A stretch of 46,309 bases of DNA from Ignavibacteriales bacterium (GTDB lineage Bacteria > Bacteroidota > Ignavibacteria > UBA10030 > UBA8401). Location of the stretch: contig JAPLFO010000160.1 in NCBI GenBank assembly GCA_026390635.1, positions 1 through 46,309 of the forward strand, given 5' to 3'. This document shows, piece by piece, positions 25,045-35,010 of this stretch. The translations under genes were made by a program, and so were the position numbers. The notes under the pieces were generated by a model. The model was given only the letters and a program-made list of their open reading frames with translations. It searched no databases and was not told the DNA's origin. How positions within the stretch are numbered: the stretch's first letter is position 1; each line of letters starts with the position of its first letter.

Positions 25045-26865
25045 TCACCGGCCTGCCAATTGTTCGGCGGCCGGAACAGCGATTGCGAAGAGTTCTTCTT
25101 CCAGGGCCAGCAGCTCGTTCCACATGGTTTCGCGATAGCGCTCTGATTCCTCGATCAATCGCGGGATGAGCTCGCGGTAATAGGCAATTCCGTCGGAAAG
25201 ATTCTTCCGGAATGTATCGAAATATTTTTGTTCTTTCGCGTTCCAGTGTTCAAAACGTTTCTGCATTTCGTTTTTCATGTAGTCGACGTACAGCCGCAGT
25301 TCGTTAATGAACAGATTCGGGCGGTGCATCTCACGCAGCAGTTGAACACGACCGTAGATGTGGCCGACCATTTCTTCCAGTGAAGCAATTCTGGAGAAAT
25401 ATGCGAGATTCGGGCCGGGACACACTGCCACGGCGCGGTCTGCCAGCTTCTGTTCCTGATTGGCATTGATAATGCCTGGAGCGGCGAGGTCTTCGCACAG
25501 GCAGGCCTTCTCCAGCACTTTGCCGATTTTCTGCTCGAGCTGTTCCGGTGAAAGATCAAGACTCTTCAGCTGTTCGATCTTCAGCTTTTGATATTCGCGC
25601 GACGCGGTACAAATAGGCTCAGAAGTAAATTCCAGGTTCGAGACCAGAAATTTTTTTGTGCAGAAGCTTCCGTGCTCTCCGTCCTCTATTTGCTGACGGA
25701 TTTTTTCTTCGCTGGACGAGCCTCTCACATTATTGAATGCAATCCCGAGTGGGGAAGTATCGCTGATGTAGTAATCGTCCTTCTTCGCACGTGCAAGAAA
25801 GTTCCTCGTCTTTTCGTCCAGATTGGTCGCTTCCGGTACGAGCAGGAACGGCGATCCCCAGCCGGTTCCATCGACAGCGTAATAGTTTCGCAGGAAGCTG
25901 TCCTCTTTTGCCGTCCCGATACCGCCCTGTACCGTGAGGCGAAAGGGAAGAGTGGCCGGGCAATCGACATTCTTCTCGCGCAATGCCGCTGCGTAAAGTT
26001 GAGTCAATTCCTGTTGGAGAGCATCTTTGTTGTTCTTGAATTCGTTCAAAATCGGTCCGAGCAGATAACCGTCGGAAGCAAATGCGTGGCCGCCGCAGTT
26101 CAATCCGGACTCGATTCGGTATTCCGAAACCCATACTCCCTTTTTTGCAAGGATCTTTCCTTGAATGATTGCGGAGCGATAGTCGCTCACTTTCAGAATA
26201 ACTTTCTTCTTAAAGGAGCCGTCCGCGCCAGGAAGAAATTCCGGTCTCTGTCCCATGTAGGTAAAGAGCCGCTGATTCAGTCCGGCCGAGAGCACAACTG
26301 AAGAGGCGACATCACTCTTAGCGAATCCGCGAAGAGAGGCAAGGGCGTCGCAGAATTCCGCCGGAAGCGCATTTTTGTTCCGATCCTTGTTCAGCTTATC
26401 CAGCTTGGTCATGATATTGACATCGATGGAACCAGGGACGATTTTGGATCGAAGTTCGTTCTGAAGATGGGACCGTGCTTCGATATCGCAGCTTTCAGTC
26501 ATCCGCCGGTAGAGCATCTTCAGCGATGATTGGTCCGGCAGCATTTCAAAATATTTGACGATCTCACTCCCCGTTTCAAATGCCGACGCACGAAGCGCCG
26601 CGATCTGTTTATCAACGGTGCGATGAAGAAGATTCAGGTACTCGGTGATGCGGCGCGCGCGATAGTCTTCGTCGCGCATCGTAATGGGTTGATAGGGTTC
26701 TCCCTGCACGCGGCAGTAGTGCTTGCGCATATGCTCGATAAGGATATCATCCACAATCGAAACAACGGAGGAAATGCCGTAACGCGCCACACGGATCGGC
26801 GTGTCAATTGAAAACGCCAATCCCAAAACAGGTATATGAAACGTATGCACTGACGATTGTTCCAT
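25045..26865 (-). CDS. Conserved-looking 606-residue protein of unknown function
   Basis: Start at ATG 26865 with AGGA nine bases upstream. There is no signal peptide or membrane helix. The N-terminus has LAFSIDTPIRVARYGISSVVSIVDD, the middle has ESGLNCGGHAFASDGYLLGP (~252-271) and FRLTVQGGIGTAKEDSFLR plus VDGTGWGSPFLLVPEAT (~309-347), and then SPLGIAFNNVRGSSSEE. Gly-rich segments of this kind recall FMN-binding TIM-barrel oxidoreductases (nitronate monooxygenase / glutamate synthase-like), but I cannot assign it. Further cysteines (CLC ~455-457, Cys257) could bind metal or be redox active. The C-terminal ~110 residues are helical and coiled-coil-like. It stands alone between unrelated genes. 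Confidence 0.75.
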   Translation of the reverse strand: MEQSSVHTFHIPVLGLAFSIDTPIRVARYGISSVVSIVDDILIEHMRKHYCRVQGEPYQPITMRDEDYRARRITEYLNLLHRTVDKQIAALRASAFETGSEIVKYFEMLPDQSSLKMLYRRMTESCDIEARSHLQNELRSKIVPGSIDVNIMTKLDKLNKDRNKNALPAEFCDALASLRGFAKSDVASSVVLSAGLNQRLFTYMGQRPEFLPGADGSFKKKVILKVSDYRSAIIQGKILAKKGVWVSEYRIESGLNCGGHAFASDGYLLGPILNEFKNNKDALQQELTQLYAAALREKNVDCPATLPFRLTVQGGIGTAKEDSFLRNYYAVDGTGWGSPFLLVPEATNLDEKTRNFLARAKKDDYYISDTSPLGIAFNNVRGSSSEEKIRQQIEDGEHGSFCTKKFLVSNLEFTSEPICTASREYQKLKIEQLKSLDLSPEQLEQKIGKVLEKACLCEDLAAPGIINANQEQKLADRAVAVCPGPNLAYFSRIASLEEMVGHIYGRVQLLREMHRPNLFINELRLYVDYMKNEMQKRFEHWNAKEQKYFDTFRKNLSDGIAYYRELIPRLIEESERYRETMWNELLALEEELFAIAVPAAEQLAGR

Positions 26866-27080
26866 CAATCCATCCTAAGAGTTCAACAACAATATTTTGC
26901 CTTATGAGTACCGGGACCAATGGGCCGCGGAGTAAGTGTTCTGGCTCGCCCGGCGATCGGGTAATACTGAGAGGAATTCAAAAGGCTATGTATATATAAT
27001 GTAGGAAAATATTATTGAATTCATAGAAAAATTTGTTCAGGAACGGTTTTTTTGGGGGAACGCCGTATATTCATTTTTCC

Positions 27081-27124
27081 CAAAAACAGAAAAGGCGATA
27101 CCGTGGCCGGAATCGCCTTTTCTG
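27081..27124 (-). terminator. Rho-independent terminator of the M49 peptidase gene
   Basis: A perfect 13-bp stem CAGAAAAGGCGAT / ATCGCCTTTTCTG with a 12-nt loop. On the minus strand it is followed by TTTTTGGG, a U-tract, 26 bp past the peptidase stop. The flanking 26866-27080 region is A/T-rich, with nothing else recognised beyond promoter-like TATATATAATG near 26990. Confidence 0.8.
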
Positions 27125-27149
27125 TCGACGACACTTTTCGTTCAGCGTT

Positions 27150-29183
27150 CTAGTTCCAGGTTGGAAGAAATGAATAGCGCTTTGAATACCGCAGCATTTG
27201 CCCGACATAGTCCTCGGGATAGGAAATAGAGACGTCTTTGATTTCCCTATTTTCCTCGATCGCAGTGTATTCCGGATTCAGAAATCCGCTGTAGGGAGCG
27301 ATGTTCAGCGCTGCGTACCGCTCCCGTGCTTCTTTGTGAAGCGCCGGATCGATTTTGACACCATAGCGCTCGACGAGTTCTTTGCCTGCGGCGTAGTCAC
27401 CTTCTGACTTGATGCGCTGCACTTCCTTGAGCAATTCACCGAAAAGCACGCGGAGTTGTCCATAGTCATTGATACGGAAACAGGTCTTTCCGTTTTTTGT
27501 GAATTGTTCGATGACGTTGCCGGGTTTTCCTTTCTCAAAGCACCAGCGTGCGATCAATTGGCGATTGCGCATGTGTGCTTCCTCGATATCACTGCCCGGC
27601 TGGATGCGTACTAATTGTGTGAACAGGCCGTTGGTGATTTGTGCAAGGTAGGCTGCTTTCGCCGCATCGGGATGAGGCAGTAATCCGAGCTCGATAATTT
27701 GGGGATCCATCATATAGTAGAGGGCGAAGAGATCTGCACGCGCTTCCTCGAGCGTCGAGTGATAATTCTTCAATGCCTCGACGGACACGCCGGGCAGAAG
27801 TTGTCCCGAAGCGTGTCCAATGCATTCATGCAGGTCTGTATGCAGATTATCCGAAATGCAGCCGTAGGCCTTCACCATGGCTATTTCTTCCGGCGTGCTG
27901 TAGAACTCCTCTGGAAATCCATTGCCCTGGGCTGCCTGATCATACGCGTGGGTGATGTTGTCCAGTGTCACGGATTTTGAACCATGACTTTTCCGGATCC
28001 AATCCGCGTTCGGCAGATTGATGCCGATCGGTGTTGCCGGGTAACAGTCGCCTCCCAACTGCGCCACAGTAATCACTTTTGCGCTCACGCCTTTCACTTC
28101 TTTTTTCTTGAAGCGCGGATCAACGGGGGAATGGTCTTCAAACCACTGGGCATTCGCCGTTACAATCTCTGTTCTTCGAGTGGCCTCGATGTTCTTAAAA
28201 TTCACAATCGCTTCCCACGTGGCTTTAATACCCAGCGGGTCGCTGTATGTTTCGATAAAACCGTTGGTGAAGTCCACGCTGCTTGCCGTATCTTTCAGCC
28301 AGAGAATATTGTATTCGTCAAATGTCTTTACGTTGCCGGTGGTGTAGTAGGAAATAAGTGATGCAATGGTCTGTTTCTGCTGCTCGCTTTCCGTCACCGT
28401 CATCGCTTTTTCCAGCCAATAGACGATTTGCTTGATCGCCGGTCCGTACAGGCCCTCACACCTCCACACTTTTTCCGTTAATCGGCCGTTTTCACGTACA
28501 AGCCTGGAGTTGATGCCGTAGGAGGGAGGTTCTGCATCATGCTCGTTCTTCATTGCTGCATAAAATGCAGCCGCTTCTTTTTCTGAGACACCGTCGTAAA
28601 AATGCACCGCGGAATTCTTCACGAGATCTTTATCCGGTTCCTGGCACACCATTTTTGGCAAAATACTCTGATCGAACATGACGGGCACAATGAGATTCAG
28701 CAGGTCGTTTACCTTCTGTCCATTTTCCAACGGCAGGAGCGCCGCATCGCTCTCGCGTACAAGAGTCCGGAAATATGATTCCGGGAATTCCGGAGTAAAC
28801 TTGTCGCTCGCGTAATGATGATAGATACCATTGGAGAACCACACCCGTTTTGCATATACCAACACTTGTTGAAATTCCGGTGTCTGCCGGTCGCCCTTGT
28901 AGCTCAGAACAATCGCTTCGAGCGTTCGGCGGATGGCAAGACCGTATTTCCCATGTTGATCGAAAATAATATCCCGACCCGACAGCGCGGCTTGACTAAG
29001 ATAATAGATAAGTTTCTTCTGATTCAGCGAGAGCTTTTCAAAACCAGGAACCTGATAGCGGAGAATTTGAAGGTCGGCAAACTTGTCGACCCGGCGGGCA
29101 AACGGCTGCTCAGTCTCCGCTTTCTGACATCCATTGAGAAGGACGGACATGATGATCAAGGCAAGGATGGAAATATGTTTCAT
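27150..29183 (-). CDS. M49 (dipeptidyl-peptidase III-like) lipoprotein
   Basis: 677 residues. The leader MKHISILALIIMSVLLNGC ends in a clear lipobox (Cys19), so it is anchored to a membrane. The zinc site is HECIGH (His452, Glu453, His457) with the third ligand in LEEARADLF (Glu480), the M49 pattern (human DPP III has HELLGH and EECRAE). The family removes dipeptides from the N-terminus of short peptides. The size fits bacterial M49 enzymes. The start is supported by AAAGGATC upstream. It is divergent from the S15 hydrolase at 29615, which could act on the same pool of extracytoplasmic peptides. The hairpins at 29224-29289 lie in its upstream region. Confidence 0.9.
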   Translation of the reverse strand: MKHISILALIIMSVLLNGCQKAETEQPFARRVDKFADLQILRYQVPGFEKLSLNQKKLIYYLSQAALSGRDIIFDQHGKYGLAIRRTLEAIVLSYKGDRQTPEFQQVLVYAKRVWFSNGIYHHYASDKFTPEFPESYFRTLVRESDAALLPLENGQKVNDLLNLIVPVMFDQSILPKMVCQEPDKDLVKNSAVHFYDGVSEKEAAAFYAAMKNEHDAEPPSYGINSRLVRENGRLTEKVWRCEGLYGPAIKQIVYWLEKAMTVTESEQQKQTIASLISYYTTGNVKTFDEYNILWLKDTASSVDFTNGFIETYSDPLGIKATWEAIVNFKNIEATRRTEIVTANAQWFEDHSPVDPRFKKKEVKGVSAKVITVAQLGGDCYPATPIGINLPNADWIRKSHGSKSVTLDNITHAYDQAAQGNGFPEEFYSTPEEIAMVKAYGCISDNLHTDLHECIGHASGQLLPGVSVEALKNYHSTLEEARADLFALYYMMDPQIIELGLLPHPDAAKAAYLAQITNGLFTQLVRIQPGSDIEEAHMRNRQLIARWCFEKGKPGNVIEQFTKNGKTCFRINDYGQLRVLFGELLKEVQRIKSEGDYAAGKELVERYGVKIDPALHKEARERYAALNIAPYSGFLNPEYTAIEENREIKDVSISYPEDYVGQMLRYSKRYSFLPTWN

Positions 29184-29223
29184 TTCTGATCCTTTCGAAT
29201 TGCAGTTAATACTCCATTTGCCT

Positions 29224-29289
29224 CTCAGTTCATAGCATAATTATGAACTGAGCGGAGATTGCTCCAGTATAATAGAAGCAAATCTCCGC
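29224..29289. promoter_or_regulatory. Two adjacent inverted repeats in the divergent peptidase/hydrolase intergenic region
   Basis: First, a perfect 11-bp inverted repeat CTCAGTTCATA / TATGAACTGAG (29224-29252, 7-nt spacer). Second, GCGGAGATTGCTCC paired with GAAGCAAATCTCCGC (29252-29289, imperfect), with a TATAAT at 29268-29273 in its loop. They could be an operator/promoter pair or a small palindromic repeat. The rest of 29184-29614 shows no convincing gene. Confidence 0.45.
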
Positions 29290-29614
29290 GTGTGCAAAAG
29301 AATATCGGTGAATGGAATGGATCAGCAGGGAATCAGCAAATCACAACGAAATTCTTCATCAAAATATGGAATTGCATCGATGAATGGTAGCGAAAAATAT
29401 CCGTCGTCCATTGAGAAATTTTATAGCAGCACGCGCAACGGCAGACGGGTATCCTGTGTGGTGCTTGGGGGAGGTGCTCGGCAAGAAACGCACGCATATT
29501 GCATAGAAAGGAAGGCAATGGAACGAGCCGGCCTTACGGGTTGAAGATTCCCTGTGAATTCGTTACGTTTCAGACAGAAATATGTCCATAAACGAGGTCC
29601 ATTCAAAGAGAGCC

Positions 29615-31462
29615 ATGAAAATACTATATGCGTTATTGATGTCCTGTGCAATGTATGGCCAGGACAACTACGTCATCGAAGAGCACTATACAAAAGCGGA
29701 ATACCGGATTCCGATGCGCGATGGTGAGACGCTCTTCACCAGTGTCTATACCCCCAGAGACACGACGAAATCCTACCCGCTTCTGATGCATCGCACTCCC
29801 TACAGTGTCGCACCCTATGGCGAAAAATACAGGGATAATCTTGGTCCCTCCACTATATTGATGAAGGAGGGATATATTTTTGTCTATCAGGACGTTCGCG
29901 GAAGGTTCATGTCGGATGGCGTTTTCGAAGACGTCCGGCCGCACAATAAAAATAAAAAAACAAATCAGGATGTCGATGAGAGCAGCGATACGTACGATTC
30001 CATCGAATGGCTCATCACGCATTGTGCGCACAATAACGGCAAGGCCGGACTCTGGGGAATTTCGTATCCGGGATTCTATGCCGCGCACGGCCTTATTGAT
30101 GCCCACCCTGCAGTGAAAGCTGTTTCGCCGCAGGCGCCCATCGGCGATTGGTTTCTCGGCGATGACTTTCATCACAACGGAGCTATGTTTCTTATTGATG
30201 CGTTCAACTTCTACCGTTCTTTCGGCCGGCCGCGTCCTTTCCCTACAACGACGTGGCCGTCGGGCTTCCAGTACCCGACGCCGGACGGATACCGGTTTCT
30301 GCTCAATGCCGGTTCCATCGCTTCATTGAAAAAGAAAATCTATGGTGACACATCACACTTCTGGAACGAAGCCTTCGCCCATCCGGACTATGACGAATTC
30401 TGGAAGGCGCGCAATGTTCCGCAGCACATGAAAAACATCCGTCCGGCGGTAATGGTGGTTGGCGGATTGTTCGATGCAGAAGATCTCTACGGTCCTCTCC
30501 ATATCTACCAGGCAATAAGAGAAAATAGTCCGTCGGCATATGCCGTTTTGGTGCTGGGGCCATGGTCGCATGGCGGCTGGGCTCGGGCGAAAGGAGACCG
30601 GCTTGGCAATATCAGTTTTGGTGAAGAGACCTCTGTCTATTTTCAGTCAAAGCTGGAGCTGCGATTCTTCAATTATTTTCTCAAGGGGAAAGGAGTCGCA
30701 CCCGAACATCAGATTTACGCGTTTGAAACAGGGAGGAACCAATGGCATACGTATTCGTCCTGGCCTCCGACAGAGAAGATGATGAAAAAAATCTATTTTT
30801 CATCCGGCGGCAAACTCGCATTGAGTCCGCCGGCAGAAACAACGGGGTACGATGAATACTGCAGTAATCCCTCGCGACCGGTTCCATACACCGAGGACAT
30901 CACGAACGGACGCGGTCGGGAATATATGACAGATGACCAGCGATTTGCCTGGCAGCGGCCGGATGTTGTGTCGTATGAAACGGATGTGCTGCGTGAGAAC
31001 ATCAGCGTTGCAGGACCAATCACGGCGAACCTTTTTGTCTCCACCACGGGAACAGATGCTGATTTTGTTGTCAAGGTGATTGATGTCTTTCCCGAGTCAG
31101 CGAAAGATGATCCTGCAAATGCCGGCCGTACTAAAATGGGTGGATATCAGATGCTGGTGCGTGGAGAAGTGATGCGCGCACGCTACCGGAAAGGTTTCGA
31201 CAAGCCCGCTGCGATGAGACCGAACACCATAGAACAGGTGAACTTTCAATTGCAGGATATTCATCATACATTCAACTATGGACACAAACTGATGGTACAG
31301 GTGCAGAGCAGCTGGTTCCCATTAGTTGACCGCAATCCGCAGTCGTTTGTCAATATTTATCAGGCGTCGGAAAGTGATTTTAGAAAAGCCACACAAAGAA
31401 TTTATACAGCAGGCAAGCATGCATCAAATATTGAACTTCCAATTCTGCCGGAAAAGCCATAG
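29615..31462 (+). CDS. S15 CocE/NonD family hydrolase (X-Pro dipeptidyl-peptidase / acyl ester hydrolase type)
   Basis: ATG 29615 is preferred over 29582 because it starts a short signal-like segment (MKILYALLMSCAMYG) and has AAAGAGAG upstream; 615 residues. The alpha/beta hydrolase core has the nucleophile in GISYPGF (Ser150), Asp287 in GLFDAEDLYG and His319 in GPWSHGGWARAKGDRLG. The last ~200 residues are the jelly-roll domain of S15 enzymes. The phrase around the catalytic His closely resembles alpha-amino-acid ester hydrolases and glutaryl acylases, so it may cleave acyl or amino-acid esters rather than X-Pro peptides. Probably periplasmic. Confidence 0.88.
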   Translation: MKILYALLMSCAMYGQDNYVIEEHYTKAEYRIPMRDGETLFTSVYTPRDTTKSYPLLMHRTPYSVAPYGEKYRDNLGPSTILMKEGYIFVYQDVRGRFMSDGVFEDVRPHNKNKKTNQDVDESSDTYDSIEWLITHCAHNNGKAGLWGISYPGFYAAHGLIDAHPAVKAVSPQAPIGDWFLGDDFHHNGAMFLIDAFNFYRSFGRPRPFPTTTWPSGFQYPTPDGYRFLLNAGSIASLKKKIYGDTSHFWNEAFAHPDYDEFWKARNVPQHMKNIRPAVMVVGGLFDAEDLYGPLHIYQAIRENSPSAYAVLVLGPWSHGGWARAKGDRLGNISFGEETSVYFQSKLELRFFNYFLKGKGVAPEHQIYAFETGRNQWHTYSSWPPTEKMMKKIYFSSGGKLALSPPAETTGYDEYCSNPSRPVPYTEDITNGRGREYMTDDQRFAWQRPDVVSYETDVLRENISVAGPITANLFVSTTGTDADFVVKVIDVFPESAKDDPANAGRTKMGGYQMLVRGEVMRARYRKGFDKPAAMRPNTIEQVNFQLQDIHHTFNYGHKLMVQVQSSWFPLVDRNPQSFVNIYQASESDFRKATQRIYTAGKHASNIELPILPEKP

Positions 31463-31544
31463 CGGCTATACGGTGGCCGACAATACATTACATGCAACAA
31501 AACTGCGAATGAAATGACGACGATGGAATCGAAGCAGAGGATCT

Positions 31545-34500
31545 ATGAGTAGTCAAAAGCCGACGGCTCCGGACGTGCATTCGTTGTATCAGGATCTAGT
31601 TGAAACCTCTCAGGACCTGATCTGGCAGTGCGACAATGAGGGACGCTATACCTATCTCAATCCTGCCTGGGAGGACACGCTTGGATATGCGATCAACCAG
31701 ATGCTGGGAAAAAAATTCTCGGAATTCCAGTCGAGCGAGTATGCAAAACGGGATCAGTCTGAGTTTGCCAGACTCCTTGCAGGCGGGACCGTGAAAGGAT
31801 ACGAGACCATTCACCGGAGCAAATCGGGGAGGGACGTTTATCTTGTCTTCAATGCAAAGCGGGTGCTCGATGTTGAAGGCAGGAGCATAGGTGCCCGCGG
31901 GACGGCGTATAATATTACGCCGTACAAAGAGGCGCTGGAACAATTGCGCGAAAGCGAAGAACGGTACCGGCGCGCGTTTGACACAAGTCCGGATTCGATC
32001 AACATCAATGCAATGGACGGAACCTACGTTGATATCAACGAAGGGTTTACCAAACTGACCGGCTACAGCCGTCCGGAAGTCATTGGGCTGTCTTCAGAAG
32101 CCATCAATATCTGGGCGCATGCGGGCGACAGGAAGAAGCTGATCGACGGTTTGCAGGCACATGGACGCGTGGAAAATCTGGAAGCCGATTTCCGATTGAA
32201 GGATGGTACCGTCAAGACCGGCCTCATGTCTGCCTGCATTATTCCGCTGCAAAACAAGCCGCACATTCTCTCGATCACACGGGATATTTCCGAGCGCCAA
32301 CGAAGTGAGAAAGAAATCTTCGATAGTGCAGATCGGTACCGGATGTTGATAGAGTTTGCCGTGGATGCATTTTTTCAGGGAGATGCGCTTGGGAATTTTA
32401 TCGACGTCAACACGAGCGCCTCGGAGCTGACGGGGTACACGCGCGAGGAACTGTTGCAAATGAATATGCGGGATCTCTTTCCGGCGGACGTGCTGAGCAG
32501 TATGCCGTTGAGATATGACGTGCTCGACAGCGCCCAGAAGATCATTGCTGCGCGGGATATTATTCAGCGTGACGGCACACGTCGTTTCGTCGAAATGCAT
32601 TCCAAAAAAATGCCGGACGGTACCTATCAATCCTTCATGCGAGACAACACCGAACGGAAGCAGACGGAAGAAGCGCTGCGTGAAAAAGACCTCGTCTTTC
32701 AATCACTGATGGACAATAGCCCGGTCTATGTGTTCTTCAAGGACCACAATATCAAAGCGATCCATCTTAGCAAAAACTACGAACAAATGCTGGGAATGCC
32801 GCTTCCGGATATGCTCGGCAAGGACATGAATGACTTGTTCCCGTCGGACCTTGCCAAGGACATGATTGCAGTTGATCAGCGGATTCTCCGGGAAGGGAAG
32901 CTGGTGCAGGTCGATGAGGAACTGAACGGACGGTACTACACGACAATCAAGTTTCCGATTCAGCGGGAAGCCGGGCATCCGATGCTCGCAGGATTTACGA
33001 TCGACATTACGGAGCGTAAAAAGGTGGAACTCGCCTTACAGGAAAATGAAGCGCGGCTGAAAGCGTTCATGGACTTTGTCCCTGCCCTGATTCTTATCAA
33101 AGATCATCAACTGCGTCCTCTGTATGCAAATGACAATATGCGCGAAGTCTTTCCAGTGGACGATTGGATTGGAAAAACGCCGGCGGAACTCTTCCCTCCG
33201 GATGTGGCGGATGCAATGGCTGCCAAGGATTGGGAGGCATTCGAGACAGGGTACACTTCGTATGAGGAAGAGTGGCTGGACAAAAACGGCGGCCAGCGCG
33301 TTTTCTACACGCAAAAATTCAGAATAGCGGTTCCTGAAGGTCCTCCGCTTCTCGGCGCTATCATTACCGACATCACCGAGCGAAAGCACGCGCAAGAGGC
33401 GGTTGCTGCCGAGAGGGAACGATTGTCTGTCACGCTCCGGAGTATCGGCGACGGCGTCATCACCACCGATACCAAAGGGAATGTTGTGATCATGAACAGA
33501 GTTGCCGAGCAGTTGACGGGATGGACGCAGCAGGAATCGGCCGGGAAACCGCTTTCTTCGGTCTTTACGATCGTCGATGAAACAACGCGCGAGGCCTGTG
33601 AAAATCCGGCAGCCAAAGTTCTCTCCAATGGTTTGATCGTGGAATTGACCGGGAATACAATCCTGATCTCCAGGGATGAAGTGGAACGGCTTATAGCGGA
33701 CAGTGCTGCACCGATCAAAGACAAGAATAGCAATACCATCGGGGTCGTGCTCGTGTTTCGCGACATGACGGAGAAGAGAAAACTACTGGAAGCTTCGCAA
33801 AACAATCAAAAACTTGAATCCCTCGGAATTCTCGCGGGCGGCATTGCGCACGATTTCAACAACCTCCTGGGCGGCATCTTCGGATATCTGGATCTTGCAC
33901 AGTCGAAGTCAACTGATATTACCATTACGCGATACCTCGAGAAGGCTGTCGGCACAATCCATCGGGCCAGAGGACTGACGCAGCAATTGCTGACGTTTGC
34001 CAAAGGCGGCGCTCCCGCCCGTGCCACCGGACGATTATTCCCATTTGTACAGGAAGCGGCACAATTTGCACTAAGCGGTTCGAGCGTCTCATGTCACTTC
34101 GATGTTCCGGAGGATCTGTGGGCGTGCAACTTCGACCGGAATCAGATCGGGCAGGTAATTGACAATATTGTGATCAATGCGCAGCAGGCAATGCCCATGG
34201 GTGGTGTCATCGAAATCTCTGCGCGAAATGTGTTGGTCCGGGAATTTGAACGGGCAGCGCTTGCGAAAGGCGCCTACGTCAAAATATCGATCACGGATCG
34301 CGGCATCGGTATCCCCCGTGAAATACTCTCCCGTATCTTTGATCCCTTCTTTACGACCAAGACAAAGGGCCATGGATTGGGTCTGGCGACTTGTTTCTCG
34401 ATCATTCGTCGTCATGATGGTGAGATCACAGTCGAATCCGAATCCGGACACGGCAGTACGTTCCACATCTATCTTCCCGCATCATCGGAGTCATTGGTTC

Positions 34501-34913
34501 CGGAAAAATCAGATGCTTCGCCGATTCTGACGGGCACCGGAATGATTCTCGTTATGGATGATGAAGCGATAATTCGCAACACGATCGAAGCGATGCTGCA
34601 ATCGCTTGGCTATAGCGTCGTGACGATGAAAGACGGAAGGGAAGTCCTGGAATTCTTTGCCGGGCAGCGACATCCTGCAGCGATGATCCTGGACTTGACA
34701 ATCCCCGGGGGTATGGGCGGCCGGGAAACGATTCTGGAAATACGGAAACGCGATATGGCTCTTCCCGTCATCGTCTCCAGCGGCTACGCCGAAGATCCTG
34801 TGATGAGCAACCCTGCTGCATTCGGATTCACGGCAAGCCTGCGAAAGCCGTTCATGCTCTCGGAACTGGCAGCGGTTTTGAAGAAACATATGGCGCCGCT
34901 GGATCAATCGTAG
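31545..34913 (+). CDS. Hybrid histidine kinase with six PAS domains and a receiver
   Basis: 1122 residues, no membrane helices, so a cytoplasmic sensor. Six PAS-like domains start near residues 10, 139, 262, 379, 498 and 622, most followed by a PAC-type end (DITERK, DISERQ, DNTERK). The kinase core has LAGGIAHDFNNLL with phospho-accepting His769, an N box IDNIVINAQQAM (~872) and DRGIGIPREILSRIFDPFFTTK (~918). A C-terminal receiver has MDDEA, phospho-acceptor Asp1050 in MILDLTIPGGMGG, and the conserved Lys in LRKPFM. There is no DNA-binding output and no partner regulator nearby, so signalling goes to an unlinked protein. AGAGGA lies just before the ATG. The ligand is unknown. Confidence 0.92.
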   Translation: MSSQKPTAPDVHSLYQDLVETSQDLIWQCDNEGRYTYLNPAWEDTLGYAINQMLGKKFSEFQSSEYAKRDQSEFARLLAGGTVKGYETIHRSKSGRDVYLVFNAKRVLDVEGRSIGARGTAYNITPYKEALEQLRESEERYRRAFDTSPDSININAMDGTYVDINEGFTKLTGYSRPEVIGLSSEAINIWAHAGDRKKLIDGLQAHGRVENLEADFRLKDGTVKTGLMSACIIPLQNKPHILSITRDISERQRSEKEIFDSADRYRMLIEFAVDAFFQGDALGNFIDVNTSASELTGYTREELLQMNMRDLFPADVLSSMPLRYDVLDSAQKIIAARDIIQRDGTRRFVEMHSKKMPDGTYQSFMRDNTERKQTEEALREKDLVFQSLMDNSPVYVFFKDHNIKAIHLSKNYEQMLGMPLPDMLGKDMNDLFPSDLAKDMIAVDQRILREGKLVQVDEELNGRYYTTIKFPIQREAGHPMLAGFTIDITERKKVELALQENEARLKAFMDFVPALILIKDHQLRPLYANDNMREVFPVDDWIGKTPAELFPPDVADAMAAKDWEAFETGYTSYEEEWLDKNGGQRVFYTQKFRIAVPEGPPLLGAIITDITERKHAQEAVAAERERLSVTLRSIGDGVITTDTKGNVVIMNRVAEQLTGWTQQESAGKPLSSVFTIVDETTREACENPAAKVLSNGLIVELTGNTILISRDEVERLIADSAAPIKDKNSNTIGVVLVFRDMTEKRKLLEASQNNQKLESLGILAGGIAHDFNNLLGGIFGYLDLAQSKSTDITITRYLEKAVGTIHRARGLTQQLLTFAKGGAPARATGRLFPFVQEAAQFALSGSSVSCHFDVPEDLWACNFDRNQIGQVIDNIVINAQQAMPMGGVIEISARNVLVREFERAALAKGAYVKISITDRGIGIPREILSRIFDPFFTTKTKGHGLGLATCFSIIRRHDGEITVESESGHGSTFHIYLPASSESLVPEKSDASPILTGTGMILVMDDEAIIRNTIEAMLQSLGYSVVTMKDGREVLEFFAGQRHPAAMILDLTIPGGMGGRETILEIRKRDMALPVIVSSGYAEDPVMSNPAAFGFTASLRKPFMLSELAAVLKKHMAPLDQS

Positions 34914-35010
34914 CGGATCCGCCGAATCCTTGGCCGCGACCAACATGTCGCCGATTTTCTTCTTACCTTTAATCAGGTACACACATCCAATCCTTTCGAA
35001 GATGCGCACC

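Noticed and set aside
29290-29544. 84-residue plus-strand open frame upstream of the S15 hydrolase
   Set aside because: Polar, irregular composition, no ribosome site, no recognisable motif.
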